This document shows, piece by piece, positions 9,051-18,228 of a stretch of 64,000 nucleotides of DNA. Location: contig NZ_QOAZ01000008.1 in NCBI RefSeq assembly GCF_003574675.1, positions 1-64,000 on the forward strand, read 5' to 3'. Below the pieces are notes generated by a model. The model was not told the DNA's origin. It saw only the letters and a list, made by a program, of their open reading frames with translations, and did no database searches. This DNA comes from Azohydromonas sediminis. Its GTDB lineage: Bacteria > Pseudomonadota > Gammaproteobacteria > Burkholderiales > Burkholderiaceae_C. The stretch's first letter is position 1. The number at the start of each line of letters is the position of its first letter. The translations under genes and the position numbers were made by a program.

Positions 9051-9416
9051 ATGCTGAACAAGAAGGAACAGCGCCTGCGCCGCGCGCGTCAGACCCGCGT
9101 GCGCATCGCCCTGCAGCGCGCTGCGCGCCTGACGGTCTTCCGCTCGAACCTGCACATCTACGCCAGCGTCATCTCCGGCGATGGCTCGCGCGTGCTGGCC
9201 AGCGCCTCGACTGTCGAGAAGGAAGTGCGCGAGCAGCTCGGCGCGCGCGGCAAGGGTGGCAACACCGCCGCGGCGACGCTGGTGGGCAAGCGCATTGCCG
9301 AGAAGGCCCGGGCCGCAGGGATCGAGAAGGTCGCGTTCGACCGCTCGGGCTTTGCGTACCACGGCCGTGTGAAGGCGCTCGCCGAGGCCGCGCGCGAAGC
9401 CGGCCTGCAGTTCTGA
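9051..9416 (+). CDS. rplR: 50S ribosomal protein L18
   Basis: The 121-residue protein has the basic N-terminus [19 protein letters not shown] and the core [14 protein letters not shown]18 helps fold 5S rRNA with L5. The C-terminal [20 protein letters not shown] is conserved. It is 11 bases after rplF. Confidence 0.96.
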   Translation: MLNKKEQRLRRARQTRVRIALQRAARLTVFRSNLHIYASVISGDGSRVLASASTVEKEVREQLGARGKGGNTAAATLVGKRIAEKARAAGIEKVAFDRSGFAYHGRVKALAEAAREAGLQF

Positions 9417-9438
9417 GCGCGCACAAGGAAAGCAAGAC

Positions 9439-9957
9439 ATGGCTAAGTTCACTCCCCGCGCCCAGGCCGAAGGCAACGACGACGGCCTGAAAGAGAAGAT
9501 GATCGCGGTCAACCGCGTCACCAAGGTCGTCAAGGGTGGTCGCACGCTGAGTTTCGCGGCGCTGACCGTCGTCGGCGACGGCGATGGCCGCATCGGCATG
9601 GGCAAGGGCAAGGCGAAGGAAGTGCCGGTGGCGGTGCAGAAGGCGATGGAGGCCGCGCGCCGCAACATGTTCAAAGTCAGCCTGAAGAACGGCACGATCC
9701 AGCACAACGTGACCGGCGAGCACGGCGCGTCGAAGGTGCTGCTGGCGCCGGCCAAGCCGGGTGACGGCATCATCGCGGGCGGCCCGATGCGCGCGATCTT
9801 CGAGGTGATGGGCGTCACCGACATCGTCTCGAAGAGCCACGGCTCGCGCAACCCGTACAACATGGTGCGCGCGACGCTCGACGCGCTCAAGCGCTCGACG
9901 ACGCCGGCCGAGGTCGCTGCCAAGCGCGGCAAGACGGTCGAAGAGCTGCTCGGCTGA
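9439..9957 (+). CDS. rpsE: 30S ribosomal protein S5
   Basis: The 172-residue protein has the double-stranded RNA binding-like N-terminal half ([20 protein letters not shown]) and the C-terminal [19 protein letters not shown]5 influences decoding accuracy and lies at the mRNA entry with S3 and S4. The loop linked to spectinomycin resistance in other bacteria appears normal. Confidence 0.97.
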   Translation: MAKFTPRAQAEGNDDGLKEKMIAVNRVTKVVKGGRTLSFAALTVVGDGDGRIGMGKGKAKEVPVAVQKAMEAARRNMFKVSLKNGTIQHNVTGEHGASKVLLAPAKPGDGIIAGGPMRAIFEVMGVTDIVSKSHGSRNPYNMVRATLDALKRSTTPAEVAAKRGKTVEELLG

Positions 9958-9977
9958 GCGGCACGCGGAGAACCCAC

Positions 9978-10160
9978 ATGTCGGACAAGAAGACGCTCAA
10001 GGTCAAGCTCGTGCGCAGCCCGATCGGCACCAAGGCCGATCACCGCGCGACCGTGCGCGGCCTGGGCCTGCGCAAGCTCCACAGCGAGCGCGAGCTCGAG
10101 GACACGCCCGCCGTGCGCGGGATGATCAACAAGGTTTCGTACCTGGTGAAGGTGCTGTGA
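9978..10160 (+). CDS. rpmD: 50S ribosomal protein L30
   Basis: The 60-residue protein contains [20 protein letters not shown], the L30 ferredoxin-like fold signature. It is a small surface protein of the large subunit. Its stop overlaps the rplO start by one base (TGATG). Confidence 0.95.
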   Translation: MSDKKTLKVKLVRSPIGTKADHRATVRGLGLRKLHSERELEDTPAVRGMINKVSYLVKVL

Positions 10161-10645
10161 TGCAACTGAACACCCTCAAGCCGGCGGCGGGCAGCAAGCA
10201 CGCCAAGCGGCGCGTCGGTCGTGGCATCGGCTCGGGGCTGGGCAAGACGGCGGGCCGCGGTCACAAGGGCCAGAAGAGCCGTGCCGGCGGCTTCCACAAG
10301 GTGGGTTTCGAGGGCGGCCAGATGCCGCTGCAGCGCCGCCTGCCCAAGCGCGGCTTCAAGTCGGCGCTGGCCAAGTACAACGCCGAGGTGACGCTGGGCG
10401 ACCTCGAGCGCCTCGGCGCCGACGAGGTCGATCTGCTGACGCTGAAGAAGGCCGGGCTGGTCGGCGAGATCGCGACGACGGTCAAGGTCATCAAGTCGGG
10501 CGAGCTCACGCGCAAGGTCGTGCTCAAGGGCATCGGCGCGACGGCGGGCGCGCGTGCGGCGATCGAGGCCGCGGGCGGCTCGGCGCCGGTGCTGGCGAAG
10601 GTCGAGCGGCCGCGCAAGCTGCCCAAGAAGGCCGACCGCGCCTGA
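10160..10645 (+). CDS. rplO: 50S ribosomal protein L15
   Basis: The 161-residue protein has the Gly/Arg/Lys-rich N-terminus [19 protein letters not shown] that threads into 23S rRNA. L15 assembles late and organises the core of the large subunit. ATG 10160 is coupled to the rpmD stop; a GTG one codon earlier is less likely. The tail is short and basic and is followed by secY. Confidence 0.96.
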   Translation: MQLNTLKPAAGSKHAKRRVGRGIGSGLGKTAGRGHKGQKSRAGGFHKVGFEGGQMPLQRRLPKRGFKSALAKYNAEVTLGDLERLGADEVDLLTLKKAGLVGEIATTVKVIKSGELTRKVVLKGIGATAGARAAIEAAGGSAPVLAKVERPRKLPKKADRA

Positions 10646-10673
10646 GGCGCGCTGCGCGAAGGACTTCTGACTC

Positions 10674-11984
10674 GTGGCGACTTCGGCGCAAACCCTCGCG
10701 AAGAGCGGCAAGTTCGGCGACCTGCGCCGGCGGCTGGTGTTCCTGCTGCTGGCGCTGGTCGTCTACCGCATCGGTGCGCACATTCCGGTGCCGGGGATCG
10801 ACCCGGACCAGCTGCGCCAGCTCTTCCAGGGCCAGCAAGGCGGCATCCTGAGCCTGTTCAACATGTTCTCGGGCGGCGCGCTGTCGCGCTTCACCGTGTT
10901 CGCGCTGGGCATCATGCCGTACATCTCGGCGTCGATCATCATCCAGCTGATGACGCACGTCGTGCCCGCGCTCGAGCAGCTGCGCAAGGAAGGCGAGGCC
11001 GGGCGGCGCAAGATCACGCAGTACACGCGCTACGGCACCGTCGCGCTGGCGCTGTTCCAGTCGCTGGGCATCGCGCTGGCGCTGGAGGGCTCGCCGGGCC
11101 TGGTGATCAATCCGGGCTTCGGGTTCCGCATGACGGCAGTCGTCAGCCTGGTGGCGGGCACGATGTTCCTGATGTGGCTCGGCGAACAGATCACCGAGCG
11201 CGGGCTGGGCAACGGCATCTCGCTGATCATCTTCGCCGGCATCGTCGCCGGTCTGCCGAGCGCGATCGGCGGGCTGTTCGAGCTGGTGCGCACCGGTTCG
11301 ATGAGCATCATCGCGTCGCTGTTCATCATCGCGATCGTCATCGCCGTCACGTTCGTCGTCGTCTTCGTCGAGCGCGGGCAGCGCAAGATCCTCGTCAACT
11401 ACGCCAAGCGCCAGGTCGGCAACAAGGTCTACGGCGGCCAGTCGTCGCACCTGCCGCTCAAGCTCAACATGGCCGGCGTGATCCCGCCGATCTTCGCGTC
11501 GTCGATCATCCTGCTGCCGGCGACGGTGGTCGGCTGGTTCGCCACCGGCGAAGGGCTGCGCTGGCTGAAGGACCTGTCGGCGGCGCTGTCGCCGGGGCAG
11601 CCGATCTACGTGCTGCTGTACGCGGCGATGATCGTGTTCTTCTGCTTCTTCTACACCGCGCTCGTGTTCAACAGCCGCGAGACGGCCGACAACCTGAAGA
11701 AAAGCGGTGCGTTCATCCCCGGCATCCGTCCCGGCGACCAGACCGCGAAGTACATCGACAAGATCCTGTCGCGCCTGACGCTGGTCGGTGCCGCCTACAT
11801 CACGCTCGTGTGCCTGCTGCCCGAGTTCCTGGTCCTGCGCTACAACGTGCCGTTCTACTTCGGCGGCACGTCGCTGCTGATCATCGTCGTCGTGACGATG
11901 GACTTCTGGGCGCAGGTGCAGAGCTATGTGATGAGCCAGCAGTACGAGTCGCTGCTGAAGAAGGCGAACTTCAAGACGAGCTGA
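10674..11984 (+). CDS. secY: Preprotein translocase subunit SecY
   Basis: The 436-residue protein forms the inner-membrane protein-conducting channel. It has ten predicted membrane helices, the early SecY motif [14 protein letters not shown] near residue 23, the plug region around [18 protein letters not shown] and the cytoplasmic loop with [15 protein letters not shown]. The start is GTG (10674). It sits in the usual place after rplO, linking ribosome and translocon expression; yajC-secD-secF lie 4 kb further on. Confidence 0.97.
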   Translation: MATSAQTLAKSGKFGDLRRRLVFLLLALVVYRIGAHIPVPGIDPDQLRQLFQGQQGGILSLFNMFSGGALSRFTVFALGIMPYISASIIIQLMTHVVPALEQLRKEGEAGRRKITQYTRYGTVALALFQSLGIALALEGSPGLVINPGFGFRMTAVVSLVAGTMFLMWLGEQITERGLGNGISLIIFAGIVAGLPSAIGGLFELVRTGSMSIIASLFIIAIVIAVTFVVVFVERGQRKILVNYAKRQVGNKVYGGQSSHLPLKLNMAGVIPPIFASSIILLPATVVGWFATGEGLRWLKDLSAALSPGQPIYVLLYAAMIVFFCFFYTALVFNSRETADNLKKSGAFIPGIRPGDQTAKYIDKILSRLTLVGAAYITLVCLLPEFLVLRYNVPFYFGGTSLLIIVVVTMDFWAQVQSYVMSQQYESLLKKANFKTS

Positions 11985-12005
11985 GGCAACGGGCATTCGC
12001 ATTCC

Positions 12006-12224
12006 ATGGCCAAGGACGACGTCATCCAGATGCAGGGCGAGATCCTCGAGAACCTGCCCAACGCCACGTTCCGCGTCAAGCTGGAGAACGGGCACGTCGT
12101 GCTCGGCCACATCTCGGGAAAGATGCGCATGCACTACATCCGCATCCTGCCCGGCGACAAGGTCACGGTCGAGCTCACGCCGTACGACCTGAGCCGCGCG
12201 CGCATCGTGTTCCGCGCGAAGTGA
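12006..12224 (+). CDS. infA: Translation initiation factor IF-1
   Basis: The 72-residue S1-fold protein [20 protein letters not shown] blocks the A site during initiation together with IF-2 and IF-3. The family motif [17 protein letters not shown] is intact. Many betaproteobacteria carry a second infA elsewhere; this is the spc-operon copy between secY and rpmJ. Confidence 0.95.
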   Translation: MAKDDVIQMQGEILENLPNATFRVKLENGHVVLGHISGKMRMHYIRILPGDKVTVELTPYDLSRARIVFRAK

Positions 12225-12256
12225 ACTGACTGAGCATCGAGGTCAAGGAGAAGACC

Positions 12257-12370
12257 ATGAAAGTCGCCGCATCGGTGAAGAAGATGTGCCGCAACTGCAA
12301 GATCATCCGCCGCCACGGCGTCGTGCGCGTGATTTGCACCGACCCGCGCCACAAGCAGCGGCAGGGCTGA
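12257..12370 (+). CDS. rpmJ: 50S ribosomal protein L36 (zinc form)
   Basis: The 37-residue protein [19 protein letters not shown] has Cys11, Cys14, Cys27 and His32, the zinc-ribbon ligands of the C+ form. It binds 23S rRNA near the stalk base. ATG 12257 follows AAGGAGAAG. The zinc form implies a possible zinc-free paralogue elsewhere, which cannot be seen here. Confidence 0.96.
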   Translation: MKVAASVKKMCRNCKIIRRHGVVRVICTDPRHKQRQG

Positions 12371-12377
12371 GGCCGGA

Positions 12378-12443
12378 CACGCGAAGGTCCCTGCGGATCT
12401 TCGCGTGCCCGCCGAACGCCCGGGCGCCTGCAGGCGCCCGGGC
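12378..12443 (+). promoter_or_regulatory. Two strong hairpins at the spc-alpha operon boundary
   Basis: CACGCGAAG (12378-12386) pairs with CTTCGCGTG (12399-12407). Then GCCCGGGCGCC (12418-12428) pairs with GGCGCCCGGGC (12433-12443) around TGCA. Neither has a T-run. The location between rpmJ and rpsM is where the E. coli alpha leader binds S4 to repress translation. Operon-end stabilisers or such a leader are both possible. Confidence 0.5.
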
Positions 12444-12471
12444 AGGGACCAGGTAACGAAGGACAGTCAAC

Positions 12472-12837
12472 ATGGCACGCATCGCCGGCATCAACATCCC
12501 GCCGCACAAGCATGCGGAGATCGGCCTGACCGCGATCTACGGCATCGGCCGCACGACGGCGCAGAAGATCTGCGACGCGGTCGGCATCCCGTACTCGAAG
12601 AAGGTCAAGGACCTGAACGACGCGGAGCTCGAGAAGATCCGCGAGGAGATCGGGCGCCTGACGATCGAGGGCGACCTGCGCCGCGAGATGTCGATCAACA
12701 TCAAGCGGCTGATGGACCTCGGCTGCTACCGTGGCATGCGCCACCGCCGTGGCCTGCCGGTGCGCGGTCAGCGCACGAAGACGAACGCGCGCACCCGCAA
12801 GGGCCCGCGCAAGTCGGGCGCGCTGGTCAAGAAGTGA
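12472..12837 (+). CDS. rpsM: 30S ribosomal protein S13
   Basis: The 121-residue protein begins [19 protein letters not shown] and ends in the basic tail [18 protein letters not shown] that reaches the P site. The helix-two-turn-helix element [11 protein letters not shown] is conserved. S13 bridges to L5 in the large subunit. It is the first gene of the alpha block. Confidence 0.97.
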   Translation: MARIAGINIPPHKHAEIGLTAIYGIGRTTAQKICDAVGIPYSKKVKDLNDAELEKIREEIGRLTIEGDLRREMSINIKRLMDLGCYRGMRHRRGLPVRGQRTKTNARTRKGPRKSGALVKK

Positions 12838-12872
12838 CCGAGCGCCGCCACCGCGATTGAAGGAACGTCCCC

Positions 12873-13277
12873 ATGGCCAAAGCACCCGTCAACACCGCCG
12901 CGCAGCGCGTGCGCAAGAAGGTCCGCAAGAACATCGCGGACGGCATCGCCCACGTGCACGCGTCGTTCAACAACACGATCATCACGATCACCGACCGCCA
13001 GGGCGGCGCCATCGCGTGGGCGTCCAGCGGTGGTCAGGGGTTCAAGGGGTCGCGCAAGAGCACGCCGTTCGCCGCGCAGGTCGCGGCCGAGACGGCCGGC
13101 CGTGCGGCGCAGGAGCAGGGCATCAAGAACCTGGACGTGCGCATCAAGGGCCCGGGCCCGGGGCGCGAGTCGTCGGTGCGTGCGCTCGCGTCGCTGGGCA
13201 TCCGCATCACGTCGATTTCCGACGTGACGCCGATCCCGCACAACGGCTGCCGCCCGCAGAAGCGCCGCCGCATCTGA
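12873..13277 (+). CDS. rpsK: 30S ribosomal protein S11
   Basis: The 134-residue protein contains [20 protein letters not shown] and ends [17 protein letters not shown]11 forms the platform of the small subunit next to the 3' end of 16S rRNA. The Asn-Gly near the C-terminus (HNGCRP) is the site that is isoaspartyl-converted in E. coli. Confidence 0.97.
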   Translation: MAKAPVNTAAQRVRKKVRKNIADGIAHVHASFNNTIITITDRQGGAIAWASSGGQGFKGSRKSTPFAAQVAAETAGRAAQEQGIKNLDVRIKGPGPGRESSVRALASLGIRITSISDVTPIPHNGCRPQKRRRI

Positions 13278-13293
13278 ACCCGCAACGCTTTTC

Positions 13294-13328
13294 CGCCGGC
13301 TGCCGCCTTCGGGCGGCGTCGGCGTTTT
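13294..13328 (+). terminator. Rho-independent terminator between rpsK and rpsD
   Basis: A GC-rich stem (13294-13307 with 13312-13324, minor internal mismatch) closed by TTCG is followed by TTTT. It lies 17 bases after the rpsK stop and before a 110-base stretch leading to rpsD. It probably lowers expression of rpsD-rpoA-rplQ relative to the upstream genes or separates the two transcripts. Confidence 0.7.
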
Positions 13329-13441
13329 GACCGACGCCGCGAGGCGACACCGAAGACCACCGTCCGAGCGCCCACAACAACATCCGCCGGACTCGCGCGA
13401 AGGCCCGCTTTCGCGTCAGCTTGAACTGAGAAGGACTGAAC

Positions 13442-14065
13442 GTGGCACGTTACCTCGGCCCCAAGGCCAAGCTCTCGCGTCGCGAGGGCACCGACCTCTT
13501 CCTGAAGAGCGCTCGCCGCCCGATCGGCGACAAGGCGAAGTTCGACAGCAAGCCCGGCCAGCACGGCCGCACCAGCGGCTCGCGCACGTCCGACTACGGC
13601 GTGCAGCTGCGCGAGAAGCAGAAGGTCAAGCGCATGTACGGCGTGCTCGAGCGCCAGTTCCGGCGCTACTTCGCCGAGGCCGAGCGCCGCAAGGGCAACA
13701 CCGGCTCGAACCTGCTGTCGCTGCTCGAGTCGCGGCTGGACAACGTCGTCTATCGCATGGGCTTCGGCTCGACGCGCGCCGAGGCGCGCCAGCTCGTCTC
13801 GCACCGCGCGATCACCGTCAACGGCCAGGTCGTCAACATCCCGTCGTTCCTGGTCAAGCCGGGTGACGTCGTCGCGGTGCGCGAACAGGCGAAGAAGCAA
13901 CTGCGCATCCAGGACGCGCTCAAGCTCGCCGAGTCGGTGGGCCTGCCCGAATGGGTCAGCGTCGACAGCGCGAAGATGGAGGGCACGTTCAAGAAGGTGC
14001 CCGACCGCGACCAGTTTGGCGCCGAGATCAACGAGTCGCTGATCGTCGAGCTGTATTCGCGCTGA
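13442..14065 (+). CDS. rpsD: 30S ribosomal protein S4
   Basis: The 207-residue protein starts at GTG ([18 protein letters not shown]). It has the S4 RNA-binding domain with [18 protein letters not shown] near residue 100. S4 starts 30S assembly on the 5' domain of 16S rRNA and in E. coli represses the alpha operon. It lacks the Cys zinc cluster seen in some bacteria. Confidence 0.97.
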   Translation: MARYLGPKAKLSRREGTDLFLKSARRPIGDKAKFDSKPGQHGRTSGSRTSDYGVQLREKQKVKRMYGVLERQFRRYFAEAERRKGNTGSNLLSLLESRLDNVVYRMGFGSTRAEARQLVSHRAITVNGQVVNIPSFLVKPGDVVAVREQAKKQLRIQDALKLAESVGLPEWVSVDSAKMEGTFKKVPDRDQFGAEINESLIVELYSR

Positions 14066-14083
14066 CGCGTGCAGATCCGCGGT

Positions 14084-14124
14084 GCCGGGCCCAGTGCCCG
14101 GCGCCGCCAGCGGACAGGCGGCGC
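14084..14124 (+). promoter_or_regulatory. Tandem hairpins in the rpsD-rpoA gap
   Basis: GCCGGGC (14084-14090) pairs with GCCCGGC (14096-14102) and GCGCCGCC (14101-14108) with GGCGGCGC (14117-14124). The two stems share two bases, so they may be alternatives. The whole gap is 151 bases. No T-run follows and no clear promoter was seen, although the AT-richer stretch before rpoA could hold one. Confidence 0.35.
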
Positions 14125-14216
14125 TTGCCGGGTCGCCGCCCGTCGTCATTTCCCCGGCGCGGTCCATCAGCCTTATCGGTGTAACGAGCCGAGGGTATTG
14201 AGAGGAACACGATTCG

Positions 14217-15212
14217 ATGCAAACCAATCTGCTGAAGCCCAAAGCCATCCACGTCGAGCCGCTGCCCGGCGCCGGTCACCGCGCCAAGGTGACGCTCGAG
14301 CCGTTCGAGCGCGGCTACGGCCACACGCTGGGCAACGCGCTGCGCCGCGTGCTGCTGTCGTCGATGGTGGGCTACGCGCCGACCGAAGTGACGATCGCGG
14401 GTGTGCTGCACGAGTACTCGACGATCGACGGCGTGCAGGAAGACGTCGTGCACATCATGCTCAACCTCAAGGGCGTGGTGTTCAAGCTGCACAACCGCGA
14501 GGAGGTCACGCTCGTGCTGCGCAAGGAGGGCGAGGGCCCCGTCACGGCGGGTGACATCCAGTGCCCGCACGACGTCGAGATCGTGAACCCCGAGCACGTC
14601 ATCGCGCACCTGGCGCAGGGCGGCAAGCTCGACATGCAGATCAAGGTCGAGAAGGGTCGCGGCTACGTGCCGGGCAACCTGCGCCGCTACGGCGACGAGC
14701 CGACCAAGTCGATCGGCCGCATCGTGCTCGACGCGTCGTTCTCGCCGGTCAAGCGTGTGAGCTATTCGGTCGAGAACGCCCGCGTCGAGCAGCGCACCGA
14801 CCTCGACAAGCTCGTGATGGAGATCGAGACCAACGGCGCGATCAGCCCCGAGGAAGCGATCCGCGCGTCGGCCAAGATCCTGGTCGAGCAGATCGCGGTG
14901 TTCGCGCAGATCGACGTCGGTGCCGAGGAAGGCCTGTTCCAGCCGCAGCAGCGCCAGGCGGCCAGCTTCGACCCGATCCTGCTGCGCCCGGTCGACGAGC
15001 TCGAGCTGACCGTGCGCTCGGCGAACTGTCTGAAGGCCGAGAACATCTACTACATCGGCGACCTGATCCAGCGCACCGAGACCGAGCTGCTGAAGACGCC
15101 GAACCTGGGCCGCAAGTCGCTCAACGAGATCAAGGAAGTGCTCGCCTCGCGCGGCCTGACGCTCGGGTCTCGTCTCGAGAACTGGCCGCCGCAGGGCCTC
15201 GACAAGCGATAG
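14217..15212 (+). CDS. rpoA: DNA-directed RNA polymerase subunit alpha
   Basis: The 331-residue protein has the dimerising N-terminal domain ([18 protein letters not shown] near residue 33) and the C-terminal DNA- and activator-binding domain from about 250 ([34 protein letters not shown]). It assembles the core polymerase and contacts UP elements. Located between rpsD and rplQ as usual. Confidence 0.98.
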   Translation: MQTNLLKPKAIHVEPLPGAGHRAKVTLEPFERGYGHTLGNALRRVLLSSMVGYAPTEVTIAGVLHEYSTIDGVQEDVVHIMLNLKGVVFKLHNREEVTLVLRKEGEGPVTAGDIQCPHDVEIVNPEHVIAHLAQGGKLDMQIKVEKGRGYVPGNLRRYGDEPTKSIGRIVLDASFSPVKRVSYSVENARVEQRTDLDKLVMEIETNGAISPEEAIRASAKILVEQIAVFAQIDVGAEEGLFQPQQRQAASFDPILLRPVDELELTVRSANCLKAENIYYIGDLIQRTETELLKTPNLGRKSLNEIKEVLASRGLTLGSRLENWPPQGLDKR

Positions 15213-15285
15213 GCCCGGGCCCGCAACTCGCGTGCAACCCCCGGTACCTGATCCGGCCGGGGTTCAATAAGGAAAGGAAAGCACC

Positions 15286-15684
15286 ATGCGTCACCGTCAC
15301 GGACTCCGCAAGCTCAACCGCACGAGCGAGCATCGCCTCGCGATGCTGCGCAACATGTGCGTCTCGCTGCTGCGCCACGAGGCGATCAAGACCACGCTGC
15401 CGAAGGCCAAGGAGCTGCGCCGCGTCGTCGAGCCGCTGATCACGCTGGGCAAGCAGCCCACGCTGGCCAACCGGCGCCTCGCGTTCGCGCGCCTGCGCGA
15501 CCGCGACGTCGTCACCAAGCTGTTCGCCGAGCTCGGCCCGCGCTACCAGACGCGCCCGGGCGGCTACACGCGCATCCTGAAGATGGGCTTCCGTGTCGGC
15601 GACAACGCGCCGATGGCCTATGTCGAGCTCGTCGACCGGCCGCAGCCTAAGACCGAAGAGGCGGCCGCCGAGAGCGCGCAGTGA
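15286..15684 (+). CDS. rplQ: 50S ribosomal protein L17
   Basis: The 132-residue protein begins [20 protein letters not shown], the L17 signature, and ends with a short acidic tail. L17 lies near the exit tunnel. AAGGAAAGG precedes the start. It closes the alpha block; the promoter of the following tRNA overlaps its stop codon. Confidence 0.97.
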   Translation: MRHRHGLRKLNRTSEHRLAMLRNMCVSLLRHEAIKTTLPKAKELRRVVEPLITLGKQPTLANRRLAFARLRDRDVVTKLFAELGPRYQTRPGGYTRILKMGFRVGDNAPMAYVELVDRPQPKTEEAAAESAQ

Positions 15685-15708
15685 CAGCGGCGCGTTTGTC
15701 GCTATAAT
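15681..15708 (+). promoter_or_regulatory. Promoter of the initiator tRNA gene
   Basis: GTGACA (15681-15686) and TATAAT (15703-15708) are spaced by 16 bases. The -10 box is perfect. The -35 box overlaps the rplQ stop codon. Transcription would start about 15715, a few bases before the mature tRNA. Confidence 0.7.
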
Positions 15709-15720
15709 TCGAATTTCAAT

Positions 15721-15797
<77 letters not shown>

Positions 15798-15806
15798 GTT
15801 TCGCTC

Positions 15807-15835
15807 GCAGGCCCCTCACGGGGCCTGCGTCGTTT
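15807..15835 (+). terminator. Terminator after tRNA-fMet
   Basis: GCAGGCCCC (15807-15815) and GGGGCCTGC (15820-15828) pair perfectly around TCAC, followed by GTCGTTT. It starts ten bases after the tRNA CCA end and probably ends the tRNA transcript. Confidence 0.7.
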
Positions 15836-15867
15836 GCGGCGTTGTCTTCCCGCCGCCGCGCGCGACC

Positions 15868-15873
15868 TAGAAT
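15868..15873 (+). promoter_or_regulatory. Possible -10 box for yajC-secDF
   Basis: TAGAAT lies 48 bases before the yajC start, in the only AT-leaning part of the gap after the tRNA terminator. No convincing -35 box is seen at normal spacing, so this is a weak call that rests on location. Confidence 0.35.
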
Positions 15874-15921
15874 CTCGCGCTTCCGCCCTGCCGGGCATCC
15901 CCATCCATCGAGGACCGTGAC

Positions 15922-16248
15922 GTGTTGATCTCCACCGCGTATGCCCAAGCCGCGCCCGCCGCGACCAGCGGGGCCGAGTCGAGCCTGCTGAGCCTGCTGC
16001 CGCTCGTGCTGATGTTCGTGGTGCTCTACTTCATCATGATCCGCCCGCAGATGAAGCGCCAGAAGGAGCACAAGGCGATGGTCGAGGCGCTGGCCAAGGG
16101 CGACGAGATCGTCACCGCCGGTGGCTTGGCCGGGCGCATCAGCAAGCTCGGCGACAGCTACATCGGCGTCGAGATCGCCGACGGCGTCGAGGTGCAGGTG
16201 CAGCGCAACGCGGTGGCGCAGGTGCTGCCCAAGGGCACGCTGAAGTGA
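15922..16248 (+). CDS. yajC: Preprotein translocase subunit YajC
   Basis: The 108-residue inner-membrane protein has one membrane helix (about residues 22-40, LLSLLPLVLMFVVLYFIMIR) followed by RPQMKRQKEHKAMVEAL, the YajC signature. It associates with SecDF and the SecYEG channel. The start is GTG 15922. It is followed by secD and secF in the standard operon. Confidence 0.95.
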   Translation: MLISTAYAQAAPAATSGAESSLLSLLPLVLMFVVLYFIMIRPQMKRQKEHKAMVEALAKGDEIVTAGGLAGRISKLGDSYIGVEIADGVEVQVQRNAVAQVLPKGTLK

Positions 16249-16327
16249 CGCCCGCGGCGCCGGCGCGGCCCCGCGGCGGGCCGCCCGCGCCCGAGACGGC
16301 GCCCCCGCGGCTGCCGGAGGACCCCGC

Positions 16328-18211
16328 ATGAACCGTTACCCTTGGTGGAAGTACGCGATCCTCGCGGTCGCGCTGGTGGTCGGCCTGCTCTACACGCTGC
16401 CGAACTTCTTCGGCGAGGCGCCGGCCGTGCAGGTGTCGAGCGGCAAGGTCACCGTGCGTGTCGACGCGCAGCTGGCCACGCGCGTGCGCGACGCCCTCGC
16501 GGCGGCCGGCCTCACGCCCGATGGCGTGCAGTTCGACGGCAACTCGGTGCGCGCGCGCTTTGCCAACACCGACGAGCAGATCCGCGCGCGCGACGTCATC
16601 GCGCAGGCGCTCAACCCCGACCCGGCCGACCCGTCGTACATCGTCGCGCTGAACCTGGTGAGCCGCTCGCCGGCCTGGCTCGCGTCGATCCGCGCGCTGC
16701 CGATGTATCTCGGGCTGGACCTGCGCGGTGGCGTGCACTTCCTGATGCAGGTCGACATGCAGGCGGCGCTGACGCGGCGCGCCGAGACGCTCGCCAGCGA
16801 CGCGCGCACGCTGCTGCGCGAGCGCGACGTGCGCCACGCCGGCGTCACGCGCGAGGGCCAGGCCGTCGAGGTGCGGTTCCGCGACGCGGCCACGCGCGCC
16901 GCTGCGCTGGCCGTGCTGCGCGAACGCCTGCCCGAAGTCAACTGGGTCGAGGCGGGCGAGGGCGAGGCGCTGCGCCTCGTCGGCACGCTGCGCCCCGAGG
17001 CCGCGCGCGCGTTGCAGGAGCAGGCGCTCAAGCAGAACATCACGACGCTGAACAACCGCGTCAACGAGCTCGGCGTGGCCGAGCCGGTGATCCAGCAGCA
17101 GGGGCTCGACCGCATCGTCGTCCAGCTGCCCGGCGTGCAGGACACGGCCAAGGCCAAGGACATCATCGGCCGCACCGCGACGCTCGAGGTGCGCCTCGTC
17201 GACGACAGCGCCGAGGCCGCGGCCGCGGCGGTCGGGCAGGGACCGGTGCCTTTCGGCACCGAGCGCTACGTCGAGCGCGGCGGCGCGCCGCTGATCGTCA
17301 AGCGGCAGGTCATCCTCACCGGCGAGAACCTCACCGACGCGCAGCCCGGCTTCGACAGCCAGACGCACGAGCCGGCGGTGCACCTGACGCTCGACGCCAA
17401 GGGCGCGCGCATCTTCCGCGACGTCACGCGCGAGAACGTCGGCAAGCGCATGGCGATCCTGCTGTTCGAGAAGGGCAAGGGCGAGGTCGTCACCGCGCCG
17501 GTGATCCGCAGCGAGATCGCCGGCGGGCGCGTGCAGATCAGCGGGCGCATGACGACGCAGGAGGCGGCCGACGTCGCGCTGCTGCTGCGCGCCGGCTCGC
17601 TGGCCGCGCCGATGGAGATCATCGAGGAGCGCACGATCGGCCCGAGCCTGGGCGCCGAGAACATCGCGCAGGGCTTCAACAGCGTGCTGTGGGGCTTCGT
17701 CGCGATCGCGGTGTTCATGTGCACGTACTACGCGCTGTTCGGCGTGTTCAGCACGCTGGCGCTGGCGTTCAACCTGCTGCTGCTGGTGGCGGCGCTGTCG
17801 ATGCTGCAGGCCACCCTGACGCTGCCGGGCATCGCGGCAATCGCGCTGACGCTGGGCATGGCCATCGACGCCAACGTGCTGATCAACGAGCGCGTACGCG
17901 AGGAACTGCGCGGCGGCGCGCCACCGCAGCTGGCGATCCACAACGGCTACGAGCGCGCGTGGGGAACGATCCTCGACTCGAACGTCACGACGCTGATCGC
18001 CGGCGTCGCGCTGCTGGCGTTCGGTTCGGGCCCGGTGCGCGGGTTCGCCGTCGTGCACTGCCTGGGCATCCTGACCTCGATGTTCTCGGCCGTCGTGTTC
18101 TCGCGCGGGCTCGTGAACCTGTGGTACGGCCGGCAGAAGAAGCTCAAGTCGGTGTCGATCGGGCAGGTCTGGCGGCCCGACGCCGACGGCACGCCGGCGC
18201 GCGGCGCCTGA
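16328..18211 (+). CDS. secD: Protein translocase subunit SecD
   Basis: The 627-residue protein uses the proton motive force to complete export through SecYEG. It has one N-terminal membrane helix (residues 7-25), a large periplasmic domain with YLGLDLRGGVHFLMQVD near residue 124, and five C-terminal helices with GMAIDANVLINERVREEL. Only 17 bases separate it from secF. A long frame in a different register across secD-secF is not a fusion. Confidence 0.97.
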   Translation: MNRYPWWKYAILAVALVVGLLYTLPNFFGEAPAVQVSSGKVTVRVDAQLATRVRDALAAAGLTPDGVQFDGNSVRARFANTDEQIRARDVIAQALNPDPADPSYIVALNLVSRSPAWLASIRALPMYLGLDLRGGVHFLMQVDMQAALTRRAETLASDARTLLRERDVRHAGVTREGQAVEVRFRDAATRAAALAVLRERLPEVNWVEAGEGEALRLVGTLRPEAARALQEQALKQNITTLNNRVNELGVAEPVIQQQGLDRIVVQLPGVQDTAKAKDIIGRTATLEVRLVDDSAEAAAAAVGQGPVPFGTERYVERGGAPLIVKRQVILTGENLTDAQPGFDSQTHEPAVHLTLDAKGARIFRDVTRENVGKRMAILLFEKGKGEVVTAPVIRSEIAGGRVQISGRMTTQEAADVALLLRAGSLAAPMEIIEERTIGPSLGAENIAQGFNSVLWGFVAIAVFMCTYYALFGVFSTLALAFNLLLLVAALSMLQATLTLPGIAAIALTLGMAIDANVLINERVREELRGGAPPQLAIHNGYERAWGTILDSNVTTLIAGVALLAFGSGPVRGFAVVHCLGILTSMFSAVVFSRGLVNLWYGRQKKLKSVSIGQVWRPDADGTPARGA

Positions 18212-18228
18212 GACGGCGAGGAACGACG

